DNA from: JAAYTY01 sp964569245
GTDB lineage: Bacteria; Fermentibacterota; Fermentibacteria; Fermentibacterales; Fermentibacteraceae
Assembly (NCBI GenBank): GCA_964569245.1
Contig: CAZMTK010000001.1
Coordinates: 62,001-126,000 of the forward strand
Direction of reading: 5' to 3'
DNA length: 64,000 nucleotides
How positions within the stretch are numbered: the first letter of the stretch is position 1; every line of letters begins with the position of its first letter. Below the pieces are notes generated by a model. It worked only from the letters and a program-made list of their open reading frames with translations. It was not told the origin of the DNA and made no database searches. The position numbers and the translations under genes were made by a program. Of the stretch, positions 49,961-58,889 are shown piece by piece.

Positions 49961-51030
49961 CAATCGGGACGGTGCAGCCCGTGCCCACCGTCTCCTGGGG
50001 GGGCGACGCAGTCGTTCTGATCGATCAGAGGCTCCTGCCCGGCAGGACGGTGTTCCTCAGGTGCCGGACTGTGGCCCGGCTCGCCGATGCGATAACTACG
50101 CTGGCGGTCCGTGGCGCTCCGGCCATAGGGATAGCAGCCGGATACGGAGCCGTGCTCGCAGCGCTGGAGGCGCCGCGCGGCAGGGGGTTCCGTGCGGCCG
50201 TCTCCAGGGGGCTGGACCTCCTGGCGCGCACCAGGCCGACCGCAGTCAACCTCTTCCATGCGATCGAAGTCCAGAGAGGGGTGCTGGCATCCTGCCGCTC
50301 CAGGGATCAGGCCGTCGAGGCTCTTCTCGCATCCGCGAGGAGGATGCACGAGGAGGATCTCGAGGCCTCCAGGACGATCGGCAGGCTTGGCGCCGGCCTG
50401 CTGCCCGGCGGCGCGAGGGTGCTCACACACTGCAATGCGGGCGGGCTGGCCACGGGCGGTCTGGGAACCGCCCTCGCCATCCTGTTCGAGGCTCATTCCC
50501 GCGGGCTGCTCGAAAGGGTGTACGCCGACGAGACCAGGCCGCTCCTCCAGGGTTCCAGGCTGACGGCCTGGGAGCTGTCCAGGGCGGGCATACCGGTCAC
50601 GGTCCTGCCGGACTCCGCGGCGGCATCGCTCCTGAGTTCAGGGGCCGTGGACGCCGTGGTCACGGGCGCGGACAGGATTGCGCGCAACGGAGATACCGCC
50701 AACAAGATCGGAACGTACCCCCTGGCCCTTGCCGCCGCAGAGGCAGGCGTTCCGTTCTACATCGCGGCCCCCGTCTCGACATTCGACCCACACTGTCCCG
50801 ACGGGAGCTCGATCCCCGTCGAGATGCGAGGAGGAGACGAGATCCGGAGGCTTGGCAGGCGCATTCTGGCGCCTCCCCGCGCCGAGGTGCACAACCCCGC
50901 ATTCGATGTCACGCCGGCCCGTCTGGTGTCGGCGGTGATACTGGAGACAGGAATTGCCTTCCCGCCGCTCTCGAGAAGCCTGTCGAAGTTGACAGCGCAA
51001 TCGGTCGGCACTACTTTCGGTCGAGTGTAG
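49957..51030 (+). CDS. mtnA: Methylthioribose-1-phosphate isomerase
   Basis: MtnA isomerises MTR-1-P to MTRu-1-P in methionine salvage. The 357-residue protein has RGAPAIGIAAGYG, HCNAGGLATGGLGTAL with the catalytic Cys (~159), ETRPLLQGSRLTAWEL, GADRIARNGDTANKIGT with the catalytic Asp (~239) and the PVSTFD segment. It is related to eIF2B-alpha, but the motifs are those of MtnA. The GTG start overlaps coaC. No other salvage gene is nearby. Confidence 0.94.
   Translation: MTIGTVQPVPTVSWGGDAVVLIDQRLLPGRTVFLRCRTVARLADAITTLAVRGAPAIGIAAGYGAVLAALEAPRGRGFRAAVSRGLDLLARTRPTAVNLFHAIEVQRGVLASCRSRDQAVEALLASARRMHEEDLEASRTIGRLGAGLLPGGARVLTHCNAGGLATGGLGTALAILFEAHSRGLLERVYADETRPLLQGSRLTAWELSRAGIPVTVLPDSAAASLLSSGAVDAVVTGADRIARNGDTANKIGTYPLALAAAEAGVPFYIAAPVSTFDPHCPDGSSIPVEMRGGDEIRRLGRRILAPPRAEVHNPAFDVTPARLVSAVILETGIAFPPLSRSLSKLTAQSVGTTFGRV
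50989..51017 (+). promoter_or_regulatory. Predicted promoter for the propeller/dnaK genes
   Basis: A perfect TTGACA (50989-50994), a 17-bp spacer and TACTTT (51012-51017) overlap the last codons of mtnA, ~30 bp before the ATG at 51047. The layout is almost identical to the tyrS promoter. It could drive the propeller gene and, 18 bp after its stop, dnaK. Confidence 0.6.
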
Positions 51031-51046
51031 CGAACCCGGGGGTCAC

Positions 51047-51778
51047 ATGACGATGAAGCACCTGCTTGTTCTTGCGATAGCTGCGTCCCTCTGCCTCGCC
51101 GACGCCGGGGACGTTCTCAAGGTCATCCCGGCACCCGCCGGAAATCCCGACGGGCTGACGTGGATAGGAGGCTCGCTCTACATCACGAGCGACGCGACCC
51201 ACATGATCTACCAGATCAACCCCGAGGACGGAGCCGTGCTCTCCTCGTTCTCCGGCCCCGGGTCGAACGATGCGCTGACCGGTCTCACCTGGGACGGGAC
51301 ATACCTCTGGTCCTGTTCCCCTCCGAGCATCTACAAGCTCTCCCTTCCCGGCGGCTCCGTCGTTTCCACGATCCCCTCGCCCAGCATCGGTTCGAGCGAG
51401 GGGCTGGCATGGATCTCTTCCCACCTCTGGAACTGCAGCCAGAGCAACAACGTGGTGTACGAGCTCGACCCGGCGACCGGCGCCATCCTCGACTACTTCA
51501 TCCCTTCCGGTGCCAACGGAACGCTCGGACTCGTGTACGACGGCGCCTACCTCTGGGTGTCCTTCGTAGGGTCCAACCTGATCTACCGCATGATCCCCGG
51601 CGACCCGGTGCCGGTGCAGTACTTCCTCAGCCCCTCCGAGTCGACGCAGGATCTTGCGTTCGACGGGCAGTACCTGTGGGTCACCGAGTACGAGATGGAC
51701 GCGCACGTCTACCAGATCGATCCGGGTGTGATAGGCTTCGCGCCGGCTACGTGGGGTTCCCTCAAGATCCGGCGATAG
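51047..51778 (+). CDS. Secreted beta-propeller protein
   Basis: The 243-residue protein has a signal peptide (LLVLAIAASLCLADA). At least five ~42-residue blades follow, with the pattern G-L-x-W/Y-x-G-x-x-L-W then I/V-Y-x-[IL]-[ND]-P, e.g. GLTWDGTYLWSCSPPSIYKL and GLVYDGAYLWVS. It resembles NHL/streptogramin-lyase-type propellers without catalytic His. The LW-x-CS flavour recalls the Ig-like repeats at 1-1515. The function is unknown. It lies between mtnA and dnaK under its own predicted promoter. Confidence 0.8.
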   Translation: MTMKHLLVLAIAASLCLADAGDVLKVIPAPAGNPDGLTWIGGSLYITSDATHMIYQINPEDGAVLSSFSGPGSNDALTGLTWDGTYLWSCSPPSIYKLSLPGGSVVSTIPSPSIGSSEGLAWISSHLWNCSQSNNVVYELDPATGAILDYFIPSGANGTLGLVYDGAYLWVSFVGSNLIYRMIPGDPVPVQYFLSPSESTQDLAFDGQYLWVTEYEMDAHVYQIDPGVIGFAPATWGSLKIRR

Positions 51779-51796
51779 CCCTGGAGGGTTGTCCAC

Positions 51797-53680
51797 TTGG
51801 GTAGAGCTGTCGGGATAGATCTCGGCACGACGAATTCGTGCATGGCGGTCGCGGAGGGCGGCGAGATAGTCGTCATCCCCTCCGGCGAGGGGCTGCGGGT
51901 GATGCCTTCTGTCGTCGGCTTCACTGCGAAGGGAGAGAGGCTGGTCGGGCTGGTCGCCAAGCGCCAGGCCATCACCAATCCCAGGAACACCATCTCCAGC
52001 GTCAAGCGCCTCATGGGCCGCAAGTACGAAGAGGTGGTGTCCGAGCGACTCAACGTGGCCTACGAGATCAAGCCGAACGACAGGGGGGACGCCGTCGTGA
52101 AGGTCTTCGAAAGGGAGTACTCCCCTCCGGAGATCTCGGCGATGATCCTGCAGCGGATGAAGGCCAGGGCCGAGGAGTTCCTGGGCGACCAGGTGACCGA
52201 GGCGGTCATCACCGTGCCGGCATATTTCAACGAGGTTCAGCGCGAGGCCACGAAGGCCGCCGGAAGGATCGCCGGCTTCGAGGTGAAGCGAGTCCTCAAC
52301 GAGCCTACGGCTGCCGCACTGGCCTTCATGGAGCCCAACGAGCGCAAGAGGCTGGCCGTGTACGATCTGGGCGGGGGCACCTTCGACATAAGCATCCTGC
52401 AGGTCGTGAACGGGATCTTCGAGGTGAAGGCCACCAGCGGCAACACCCATCTCGGAGGCGACGACTTCGACGCCCGCCTGGTGGACTGGATCCTGAAGGA
52501 GTTCCAGAACACCCAGGGGCTCGACCTCAGCCGCGATCCCGTCTCCCTGCAGAGGATACGCGAAGCCGCCGAAAGGGCGAAATGCGAGCTCTCCACGACG
52601 CTCGAGGCGGCGATAAACCTCCCGTTCATCGCCTCCGACGAATCGGGGCCCCGTCATCTGGAGATGAGTCTGACGAGAGGTCTCCTCGAGAGCCTCATAG
52701 AAGACCTCGTGAGGATGACCTCCGAGCCCTGCGAGAAGGCCCTGGCGGATGCGGGGCTGAAGGCCGAGGACATAGACCACGTGCTCCTGGTGGGCGGCTC
52801 CACACGCATCCCAATGGTACGCAAGACTGTCGAGGACATCTTCCGACAGAAGCCCGCGCACAGCGTCAATCCCGACGAGGTGGTCGGCATAGGAGCGGCT
52901 GTGGAGGCCGCCGTCATCACCGGAGCCCGGAAGGATCTCGTCCTGCTCGACGTCACCCCCCTGACCCTGGGAGTCGAGACGCTGGGCGGAGTCATGGCCC
53001 CGATCGTCGAGAGGAACACCCCCATACCCATCAAGCGCAGCAGGATGTTCTCCACCGCGGTCGACAACCAGCAGGTAGTGAGCATTCACGTGCTGCAGGG
53101 GGAGAGGGAGCTGGCCGAGGGCAACCGCAGCCTGGGCAGGTTCGAGCTGGTGGGAATACCCCCGGCGAGGAGGGGCACGCCCAGGATCGAGGTCTCCTTC
53201 GAGATCGACGCCAACGGGATTCTGAGCGTAGCGGCGAAGGACGCCGTGACCGGGAGGGCTCAGGGCATGCGCGTGAACTCCTCCGGCGGCCTCAGCGAGG
53301 AGGAGATCCGCAAGCTCATGCAGGAGGCCGAGGCCAATGCCGAGCTCGACAGGACGCGCATGAAGCTCGTCGAGGCCAGGAACGCGGCCGACCAGGTGAT
53401 CTACGACGCCAGCAAGGTCCTCGAGACGGCCATGAAGAAGCTCGAGAGGGAGTCTTGGGAGGAGCTGGACAACGCCCTTGTGGGGCTCAGGCAGGTTCGC
53501 GACGGGAGCGACAGGACCAAGATAGCCAAGGAGACGGCGAGGACGTCCGAGCTGGTCTCACAGGTGGCGAGGCTCCTCGAAGTGCTGGACAGGAGCGCTC
53601 CGTCCGGCGGGAGTGCGTCAGGGGATTCCTCGGGCGACGAGAACATCTACGTCCTCGAGGAGGATCCCGACGCTGACTAG
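51797..53680 (+). CDS. dnaK: Chaperone DnaK (Hsp70)
   Basis: The 627-residue Hsp70 has GIDLGTTNSC at residue 6, TVPAYFNEVQREATK, NEPTAAALAF, VYDLGGGTFDISIL, VGGSTRIPMV and the substrate-domain motifs DVTPLTLGVETLGG and ERNTPIP. The C-terminus is a short Ser/Gly stretch ending with acidic residues. The start is a TTG with GGAGGG nine bases upstream. dnaJ follows after 80 bp; grpE and hrcA are absent and no CIRCE element was seen. Confidence 0.97.
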   Translation: MGRAVGIDLGTTNSCMAVAEGGEIVVIPSGEGLRVMPSVVGFTAKGERLVGLVAKRQAITNPRNTISSVKRLMGRKYEEVVSERLNVAYEIKPNDRGDAVVKVFEREYSPPEISAMILQRMKARAEEFLGDQVTEAVITVPAYFNEVQREATKAAGRIAGFEVKRVLNEPTAAALAFMEPNERKRLAVYDLGGGTFDISILQVVNGIFEVKATSGNTHLGGDDFDARLVDWILKEFQNTQGLDLSRDPVSLQRIREAAERAKCELSTTLEAAINLPFIASDESGPRHLEMSLTRGLLESLIEDLVRMTSEPCEKALADAGLKAEDIDHVLLVGGSTRIPMVRKTVEDIFRQKPAHSVNPDEVVGIGAAVEAAVITGARKDLVLLDVTPLTLGVETLGGVMAPIVERNTPIPIKRSRMFSTAVDNQQVVSIHVLQGERELAEGNRSLGRFELVGIPPARRGTPRIEVSFEIDANGILSVAAKDAVTGRAQGMRVNSSGGLSEEEIRKLMQEAEANAELDRTRMKLVEARNAADQVIYDASKVLETAMKKLERESWEELDNALVGLRQVRDGSDRTKIAKETARTSELVSQVARLLEVLDRSAPSGGSASGDSSGDENIYVLEEDPDAD

Positions 53681-53760
53681 CGGCTGGGACCGGCCCGCAC
53701 GGCGATGACGGCGGGCTCGGACCCGGTGCCGCGGTTTTCGAATCGCATCGCAGGACTGCA

Positions 53761-54834
53761 ATGACATCCAGGAACCCGTACGAGGTCCTCGGAGTGCCGC
53801 GTGACGCGACTTTGGAGGACATCAAGAAAGCCTACCGCAAGCTGGCCCTGGAGCACCATCCCGACCGGAACCCGGGTGACAGGAATTCCGAGGAGCGCTT
53901 CAAGGAGATCACCCTCGCATACGAGATCCTGAGCGATCCCGAAAAGAGGGCCCGATTCGACCGTTACGGAACTGCCGACGGAGTGCCGGATCTCTCCGAC
54001 CTCTTCGGAGGCTTCGGGCTGGACGACGCGATACGCTCCTTCATGGAGAACTTCGGATTCGGAGGCTATCAGCAGGGCAGGGGCAGGACAGCCAGAGGCG
54101 ACGACATCGAGATGCGGGTCGAGCTGGGCCTCGCCGAGGCCGCCCTCGGGGCCAGCCGCGAGCTCAGGGTCCGTCGCATCGAGCCGTGCAGGGACTGCGG
54201 AGGCACCGGAGCCGACGCATCCGCAGGGCACAGGACCTGCGAAGCGTGTTCCGGGCACGGGAGGGTCAGGACGAGCAGGAGGACCCTTCTTGGAACCTTC
54301 ACGACGGTGGATTCCTGCGGTGCATGCCGCGGCTCGGGCAGGGTGGCCGTCAGCGAGTGCAGGTCTTGCAGGGGGACTGGATCGAGAGCCGTGGACCGGA
54401 CCATATCGGTCGAGATACCCGCCGGGATCGCCGAGGGGCACGTTCTCAGGCTGAGGGGGCAGGGCAACCAGCCGGGGGGAGCTCTCCCGGGAGACCTCTC
54501 GGTCCTGGTGGCCGGAGTCGACTACGGCCGCTTCAGAAGGGCCGGTGACGACCTCGTGTTCGACGTATTGCTGTCGTTTCCGGAAGCAGCCCTGGGCACC
54601 CGGATCGAGGTTCCGCTCCCCGGCGGAGGCACGAAGGAGCTCGAGATACCCGCGGGCACCCAGCCCGGAGACGTGGTTTCGATCAGGGGCGAGGGCATGG
54701 GAAGATTGCGCGGCCGGGGCAGGGGCGATCTGAAGGTGGCTGTCGGCGTCTTCGTGCCGAGGAAGCTGAGCGGCGAGGAGAAGAAGCTCCTGAAGAGCCT
54801 GGCCGGCTCCAGGAACTTCAGGCATGGCGGCTGA
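53761..54834 (+). CDS. dnaJ: Chaperone DnaJ (Hsp40)
   Basis: The 357-residue class I Hsp40 has a J domain (HPD at 33-35), a Gly/Phe region (LFGGFGLDD to FGFGGYQQG) and four zinc CxxCxGxG motifs (CRDCGGTG, CEACSGHG, CGACRGSG, CRSCRGTG). The C-terminal substrate domain shows GDLSVLVAGVDYGRFRR and LEIPAGTQPGDV. Length is normal. The 80-bp gap after dnaK shows no clear promoter or terminator. Confidence 0.96.
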   Translation: MTSRNPYEVLGVPRDATLEDIKKAYRKLALEHHPDRNPGDRNSEERFKEITLAYEILSDPEKRARFDRYGTADGVPDLSDLFGGFGLDDAIRSFMENFGFGGYQQGRGRTARGDDIEMRVELGLAEAALGASRELRVRRIEPCRDCGGTGADASAGHRTCEACSGHGRVRTSRRTLLGTFTTVDSCGACRGSGRVAVSECRSCRGTGSRAVDRTISVEIPAGIAEGHVLRLRGQGNQPGGALPGDLSVLVAGVDYGRFRRAGDDLVFDVLLSFPEAALGTRIEVPLPGGGTKELEIPAGTQPGDVVSIRGEGMGRLRGRGRGDLKVAVGVFVPRKLSGEEKKLLKSLAGSRNFRHGG

Positions 54835-54852
54835 CGGTCGGCGGGACGGTCT

Positions 54853-57171
54853 GTGAGCGGCTGGACAGGCCGACTGGAGTTCGACCGCCTGCTCGAGTCG
54901 GTGGCGTCGCTGGCAGGCAGCCGGGTCGGGAGGGAGAGGGTGCTCTCCCTCCGCCCGGGGTGGACACGGGAGGAATCTGCCCGGCTCGCTGGGGAGACTC
55001 TGGATGCGCAGGCTCTCTCGGCTGCCGGGGTGGCCCTCCCGCCCGGCTGCGCGGACGATCTCGCAGATGCCTTCGAGCTGGTCTCATCGGGCGCAGTCTG
55101 CGCCGAGCCGGCCCGCCTCAGGAGGGCCGGCGAAGCGCTGGTCGCCCTTTCCGGCTTCATCGGGGCCGTTTCCACGGCGGGGATCGAGACCCCGTTCCTG
55201 GCTGGGCGTCTCGCGGAACTCCCCGACCTCGGCAGGCTTGGAGCCCGGCTGACCGACATCGTCACCCCCGAGGGCGACGTGTCCCCGGATGCGAGCCCCG
55301 CCCTGCGCACCCTGTGCAGGAGAGTCGAGCGGATACGCGACTCCCTCCACCGCAAGCTCGAGGGGCTGGCCCGCTCCCTCGGAGGCGAGGGCGCCCTGAG
55401 GGACATGCCCCCCACGCTGCGCAACGGGAGGTTCGTGCTTCCCGTTCTATCCTCGAAGAGGTCGAGCGTCCCGGGAATCGTCCACGACAGGTCCGATTCT
55501 GGCGGCACCCTCTTCATCGAGCCCCAGTCGCTGACGGAGGAGGGGAACCTGCTTCAGGAGGCGGTCCTGGACCTGCAGCAGGAGCAGAGGAGGATACTTC
55601 GTGATGCCACTGCCCTCCTTCGTGAGCAGACCGGTCCGCTCGAAGCTGCCGTGGAGGCGGCAGCCGGGCTGGACGCCTGCTGGGCTAGGGCCAGATACGC
55701 CGCCTCGGCGGGTACGGTATTCCCTCAGGAGGGTCCGATGTCTCTCCTAGAGCTGAGGCATCCCCTCATCCCGCGAGGCGAGGTCGTTGCGAACGACTTC
55801 GTCCTCCCACAATCCTGGAGGGTGCTCGTCATCAGCGGGCCGAATGCAGGGGGGAAGAGCGTCATGCTGAAGTCGGTCGGCCTCGCAGTAGCTTCTGCCC
55901 AGTCCGGCCTGGGGGTCGCAGCCGCGCAGGGATCGACCATGCCGTTCTTCGATTCGATCATGGTCTCGATAGGAGACAGGCAGTCCCTCGTCGATAAGCT
56001 CAGCACCTACTCGGCGAGGCTCGAGGAGGATCTCGGGATCCTCGGGAGCTGCGGTCCGGGAACTCTGGTGCTGATCGACGAGCCGGCCGCAGGCACCGAT
56101 CCCCAGACCGGAGCGGCTCTCGCAGCCGCCGTTCTGGAGGCCGTCGCTGCAGCCGGCGCGAGGGCGGTGGTGACGACCCATCTGGGCCAGCTGAAGTCCC
56201 TCGCCTCGTCGCACGAAGGCTTCCTGAACTCCTCCATGAACTTCGAGGAGGTCTCCCTGAGTCCGGACTACCGCTTCAGGCCGGGCGTGCCGGGCTCGTC
56301 GTTCACACTCGAGATAGCGTCGAGGATGGGCTTTCCTGAAGCGGTCATCTCCAGGGCTAGGCAGCTCTCCGGGGATTCCTTCAGACTGGACGCCCTCATA
56401 TCCCAGCTGACTGCCGAGGTCGGCGCCCTGCGCGCCGAGCGCGAGGATCTCGCGAGGCGCCTGGAAGATGCCGCCAGACTCGCAGACGAGCTGGAGAGAC
56501 GTCTGGCGGATCACGACAGAGAGTCGGAGGGGATCCTCTGCAGGATGAAGGCCGAGATGGAGGAGGCCGTCAGGAAGGCCAACTCCAGAGCCGACTTCCT
56601 TCTCACGAAGATGGGCAGGGCCACCCCCGATGAAAGGCGCGAGGCCAGGGAGGAGATCAGGGGCTTGAGGAGTCTCGTTCCTGAAGCGCCGAATCGTCCG
56701 CCGGTAGAATACCGGCCGGCTCGCCCCTGCGTCTCGCCCGGAGACTGCGTATCGGTCGAGGGGTGGCGTGGAACAGGGACCGTTCTGGAGATCAGGGGAG
56801 ACTCGGCGCTCGTTGCTCTGGGCGGCATCTCTCTCGAAAGGCCCCTCTCGGAGCTGAGAAGGACAGAGCCTGCGGGGGGAGAGGCCGAGCGGCTCCCTGA
56901 GTGGAACGTCGCGCCTCCCGAAGGAGATCTCGACCTCCGAGGCATGACGGCGCAGGAGGCAGTCGCGGAGCTCGACGAGCGCATCGACGCCTGCATCGCT
57001 TCGGGCCTCGGCCGGATCAGGATCATCCACGGCAAGGGCCGGGGAGTGCTGATGAAGGCCGTTGCTGACTATCTGAGAAGGGACAGGCGCATCTCGTCCA
57101 GCTCTCCCGGAGAGCCCTCCGAGGGCGGTACTGGCGTGACAGTGGCGATCCTGCGGAACGGCCCCCAATGA
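54853..57171 (+). CDS. mutS2: MutS2 endonuclease / ribosome collision sensor (RqcU)
   Basis: The 772-residue protein lacks the MutS mismatch domain. It has the MutS2 core (RNGRFVLPVLSSKR, HDRSDSGGTLFIEP), the ATPase with GPNAGGKS (~329) and LVLIDEPAAGTDP, and TTHLGQLKSLA. A long coiled coil (~520-610) follows, then a KOW-like SVEGWRGTGTVLEI and a C-terminal Smr domain (DLDLRGMTAQEAV, IIHGKGRGVL). In Bacillus MutS2 splits collided ribosomes. GTG start; the stop overlaps dnaG. Confidence 0.94.
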   Translation: MSGWTGRLEFDRLLESVASLAGSRVGRERVLSLRPGWTREESARLAGETLDAQALSAAGVALPPGCADDLADAFELVSSGAVCAEPARLRRAGEALVALSGFIGAVSTAGIETPFLAGRLAELPDLGRLGARLTDIVTPEGDVSPDASPALRTLCRRVERIRDSLHRKLEGLARSLGGEGALRDMPPTLRNGRFVLPVLSSKRSSVPGIVHDRSDSGGTLFIEPQSLTEEGNLLQEAVLDLQQEQRRILRDATALLREQTGPLEAAVEAAAGLDACWARARYAASAGTVFPQEGPMSLLELRHPLIPRGEVVANDFVLPQSWRVLVISGPNAGGKSVMLKSVGLAVASAQSGLGVAAAQGSTMPFFDSIMVSIGDRQSLVDKLSTYSARLEEDLGILGSCGPGTLVLIDEPAAGTDPQTGAALAAAVLEAVAAAGARAVVTTHLGQLKSLASSHEGFLNSSMNFEEVSLSPDYRFRPGVPGSSFTLEIASRMGFPEAVISRARQLSGDSFRLDALISQLTAEVGALRAEREDLARRLEDAARLADELERRLADHDRESEGILCRMKAEMEEAVRKANSRADFLLTKMGRATPDERREAREEIRGLRSLVPEAPNRPPVEYRPARPCVSPGDCVSVEGWRGTGTVLEIRGDSALVALGGISLERPLSELRRTEPAGGEAERLPEWNVAPPEGDLDLRGMTAQEAVAELDERIDACIASGLGRIRIIHGKGRGVLMKAVADYLRRDRRISSSSPGEPSEGGTGVTVAILRNGPQ

Positions 57172-58889
57172 CGGGCGGATCGGGCAGGATATCGTCCGCT
57201 GCGGTCGAGAGGATCAGGGAGGCTGCGGACATCGTTTCGGTGGTGGGCAGGTTCGTGTCCCTCTCCAGGGCGGGCAGGAGCCTGAAGGGCCTGTGCCCCT
57301 TCCACAGGGAGAAGACCCCGTCCTTCTTCGTCTCTCCCGAGAGACAGACATATCATTGCTTCGGGTGCGGGGCAGGAGGCGACGTGTTCAGCTTCCTGAT
57401 GAGCTATCTGGGCATTCCATTCCCCGACGCCGTGGCGGAACTCGCACAGGAGTACGGCATCGACGTCTCCAGGGACTCCTCGCCCGATCCCGGCGAGCCC
57501 CTCAGGAAGGTGCTGGCCGAGGCGCAGGCATTCTATCGTTCGGCGCTGAAGGGCCGCGAAGGGGCTCAGGCCCGCGAATACCTGTCTTCCAGAGCGCTTT
57601 CGGTCTCGACCGTCGACGCCCTCGGCATCGGCTGGGCTCCCGGCGGAAACGCGCTGGTAAGGCACCTGCAGAGGGCGGGATACGCCCTGTCGGCAATTGT
57701 GGATTCCGGCCTGGCCGTTCGCGCGGAGGACGGCAGAACGGTCTACGACAGGTTCCGCGAGAGAATCCTTTTCCCGATAAGGGACAGGAGGGGGCGGGTC
57801 GCCAGCTTCGGAGGGAGGACCCTGGGCACGGCGACCCCGAAGTACCTCAACGGCCCCGACACGCCGGTCTACAGCAAGGGCGACCTCCTCTACGGCTTCC
57901 ACGACGCCAGGCTGCCCGCCAGGGAGTCCGACACAGTGATACTCGTAGAAGGCTACTTCGACCATGCAAGGCTGTACGAAGCAGGGCTACACTTCGTCGT
58001 AGCGACCTGCGGCACCGCTCTGACGCCATCCCAGGCCCGCCAGCTCTCCTCGCTGGCCTCCGGCGTGCTCGTCTGCTTCGACGGCGACCAGCCGGGCCGC
58101 AAGGCCGCCATGAAGGCAGTCGAAGTGCTCCTTGCCCAGAAGTGCTATCCGGCCGTAATGGCTCTGGAAGGCGGGGAAGACCCCGACGAGTTCGTCTCCC
58201 GGCGCGGACCGGACGCCTTCGTCGAGAGGATGTCGGCTCCTCTGGACCCGGTCGGCTTCGCCCTCCTGCTCGCGGGAGGGTGGGCTGCGCTCGAGAGATC
58301 GGGTCGCGGGGTGACGGCCCTTCACAGGCTCGCAAGGCTGGCCGCGCTCTCGCCCGACCCCGTAGTCCGCGAAACGATGGTCAGGCGCATCTCCGAGTCC
58401 ACCGGCTACTCGCCGGCCTCCATCGCCTCGGCGATGGAGCCCGCCTCGCCGCAGACGGCGGACAAACGCACTTCCGCCGGGGCTCCGGGGCCCTTCGAGT
58501 GCACTGCGCTCAAGGCGGTGATGCTGGGAGAGGGCGGAATAGACGGAGACCTCCTCGCGTTCCTCGAGCCCGGCGACTTCCAGTCAGCGGAGGCCAGAGA
58601 CCTGCTGGAGGAGATCCGAAGGCAGGCAGGGGAGGGGCTTGCGAGAGTGGTCCCCGGTCTCATGTCTCCCGGGCTGGCCTCGCTCGCCTCGAGGCTCTTC
58701 GCCGAGAGCGGAACCTTCTCGGCTGAGGATGCGGTCACGGTACGAAGGAGCGTGGAGAGGGCGAGGCTTCAGAAGAGGAGGGCCGAACTCAAGGCCGCGC
58801 TCCCAGGCGGGAGCCCCGAGGACAGGAAAGCGATCCTTCGCTCGATAAGTCTCATAGACGCCAAGCTGCGGAATCGGGAGGACGGGTGA
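57168..58889 (+). CDS. dnaG: DNA primase DnaG
   Basis: The 573-residue primase has the CHC2 zinc finger (Cys43, His46, Cys64, Cys67 in LCPFHREKTPSFF and YHCFGCGAGGD). The catalytic core has TPKYLNGPDTPVY, TOPRIM VEGYFDH and FDGDQPGRKAA. The C-terminal helicase-interaction part is shorter than in E. coli. ATGA overlap with mutS2, GTGA with the sigma gene: a dnaG-rpoD pair as in the classical macromolecular-synthesis operon, here without rpsU. Confidence 0.95.
   Translation: MTGGSGRISSAAVERIREAADIVSVVGRFVSLSRAGRSLKGLCPFHREKTPSFFVSPERQTYHCFGCGAGGDVFSFLMSYLGIPFPDAVAELAQEYGIDVSRDSSPDPGEPLRKVLAEAQAFYRSALKGREGAQAREYLSSRALSVSTVDALGIGWAPGGNALVRHLQRAGYALSAIVDSGLAVRAEDGRTVYDRFRERILFPIRDRRGRVASFGGRTLGTATPKYLNGPDTPVYSKGDLLYGFHDARLPARESDTVILVEGYFDHARLYEAGLHFVVATCGTALTPSQARQLSSLASGVLVCFDGDQPGRKAAMKAVEVLLAQKCYPAVMALEGGEDPDEFVSRRGPDAFVERMSAPLDPVGFALLLAGGWAALERSGRGVTALHRLARLAALSPDPVVRETMVRRISESTGYSPASIASAMEPASPQTADKRTSAGAPGPFECTALKAVMLGEGGIDGDLLAFLEPGDFQSAEARDLLEEIRRQAGEGLARVVPGLMSPGLASLASRLFAESGTFSAEDAVTVRRSVERARLQKRRAELKAALPGGSPEDRKAILRSISLIDAKLRNREDG

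Noticed and set aside
51011..53089. Very long open frame (692 codons) on the minus strand, antisense to dnaK
   Set aside because: It mirrors dnaK codon structure, as is usual in GC-rich DNA; the translation is low-complexity with no domain.
53681..53760. Possible heat-shock (CIRCE-type) element between dnaK and dnaJ
   Set aside because: No TTAGCACTC-N9-GAGTGCTAA-like inverted repeat is present.
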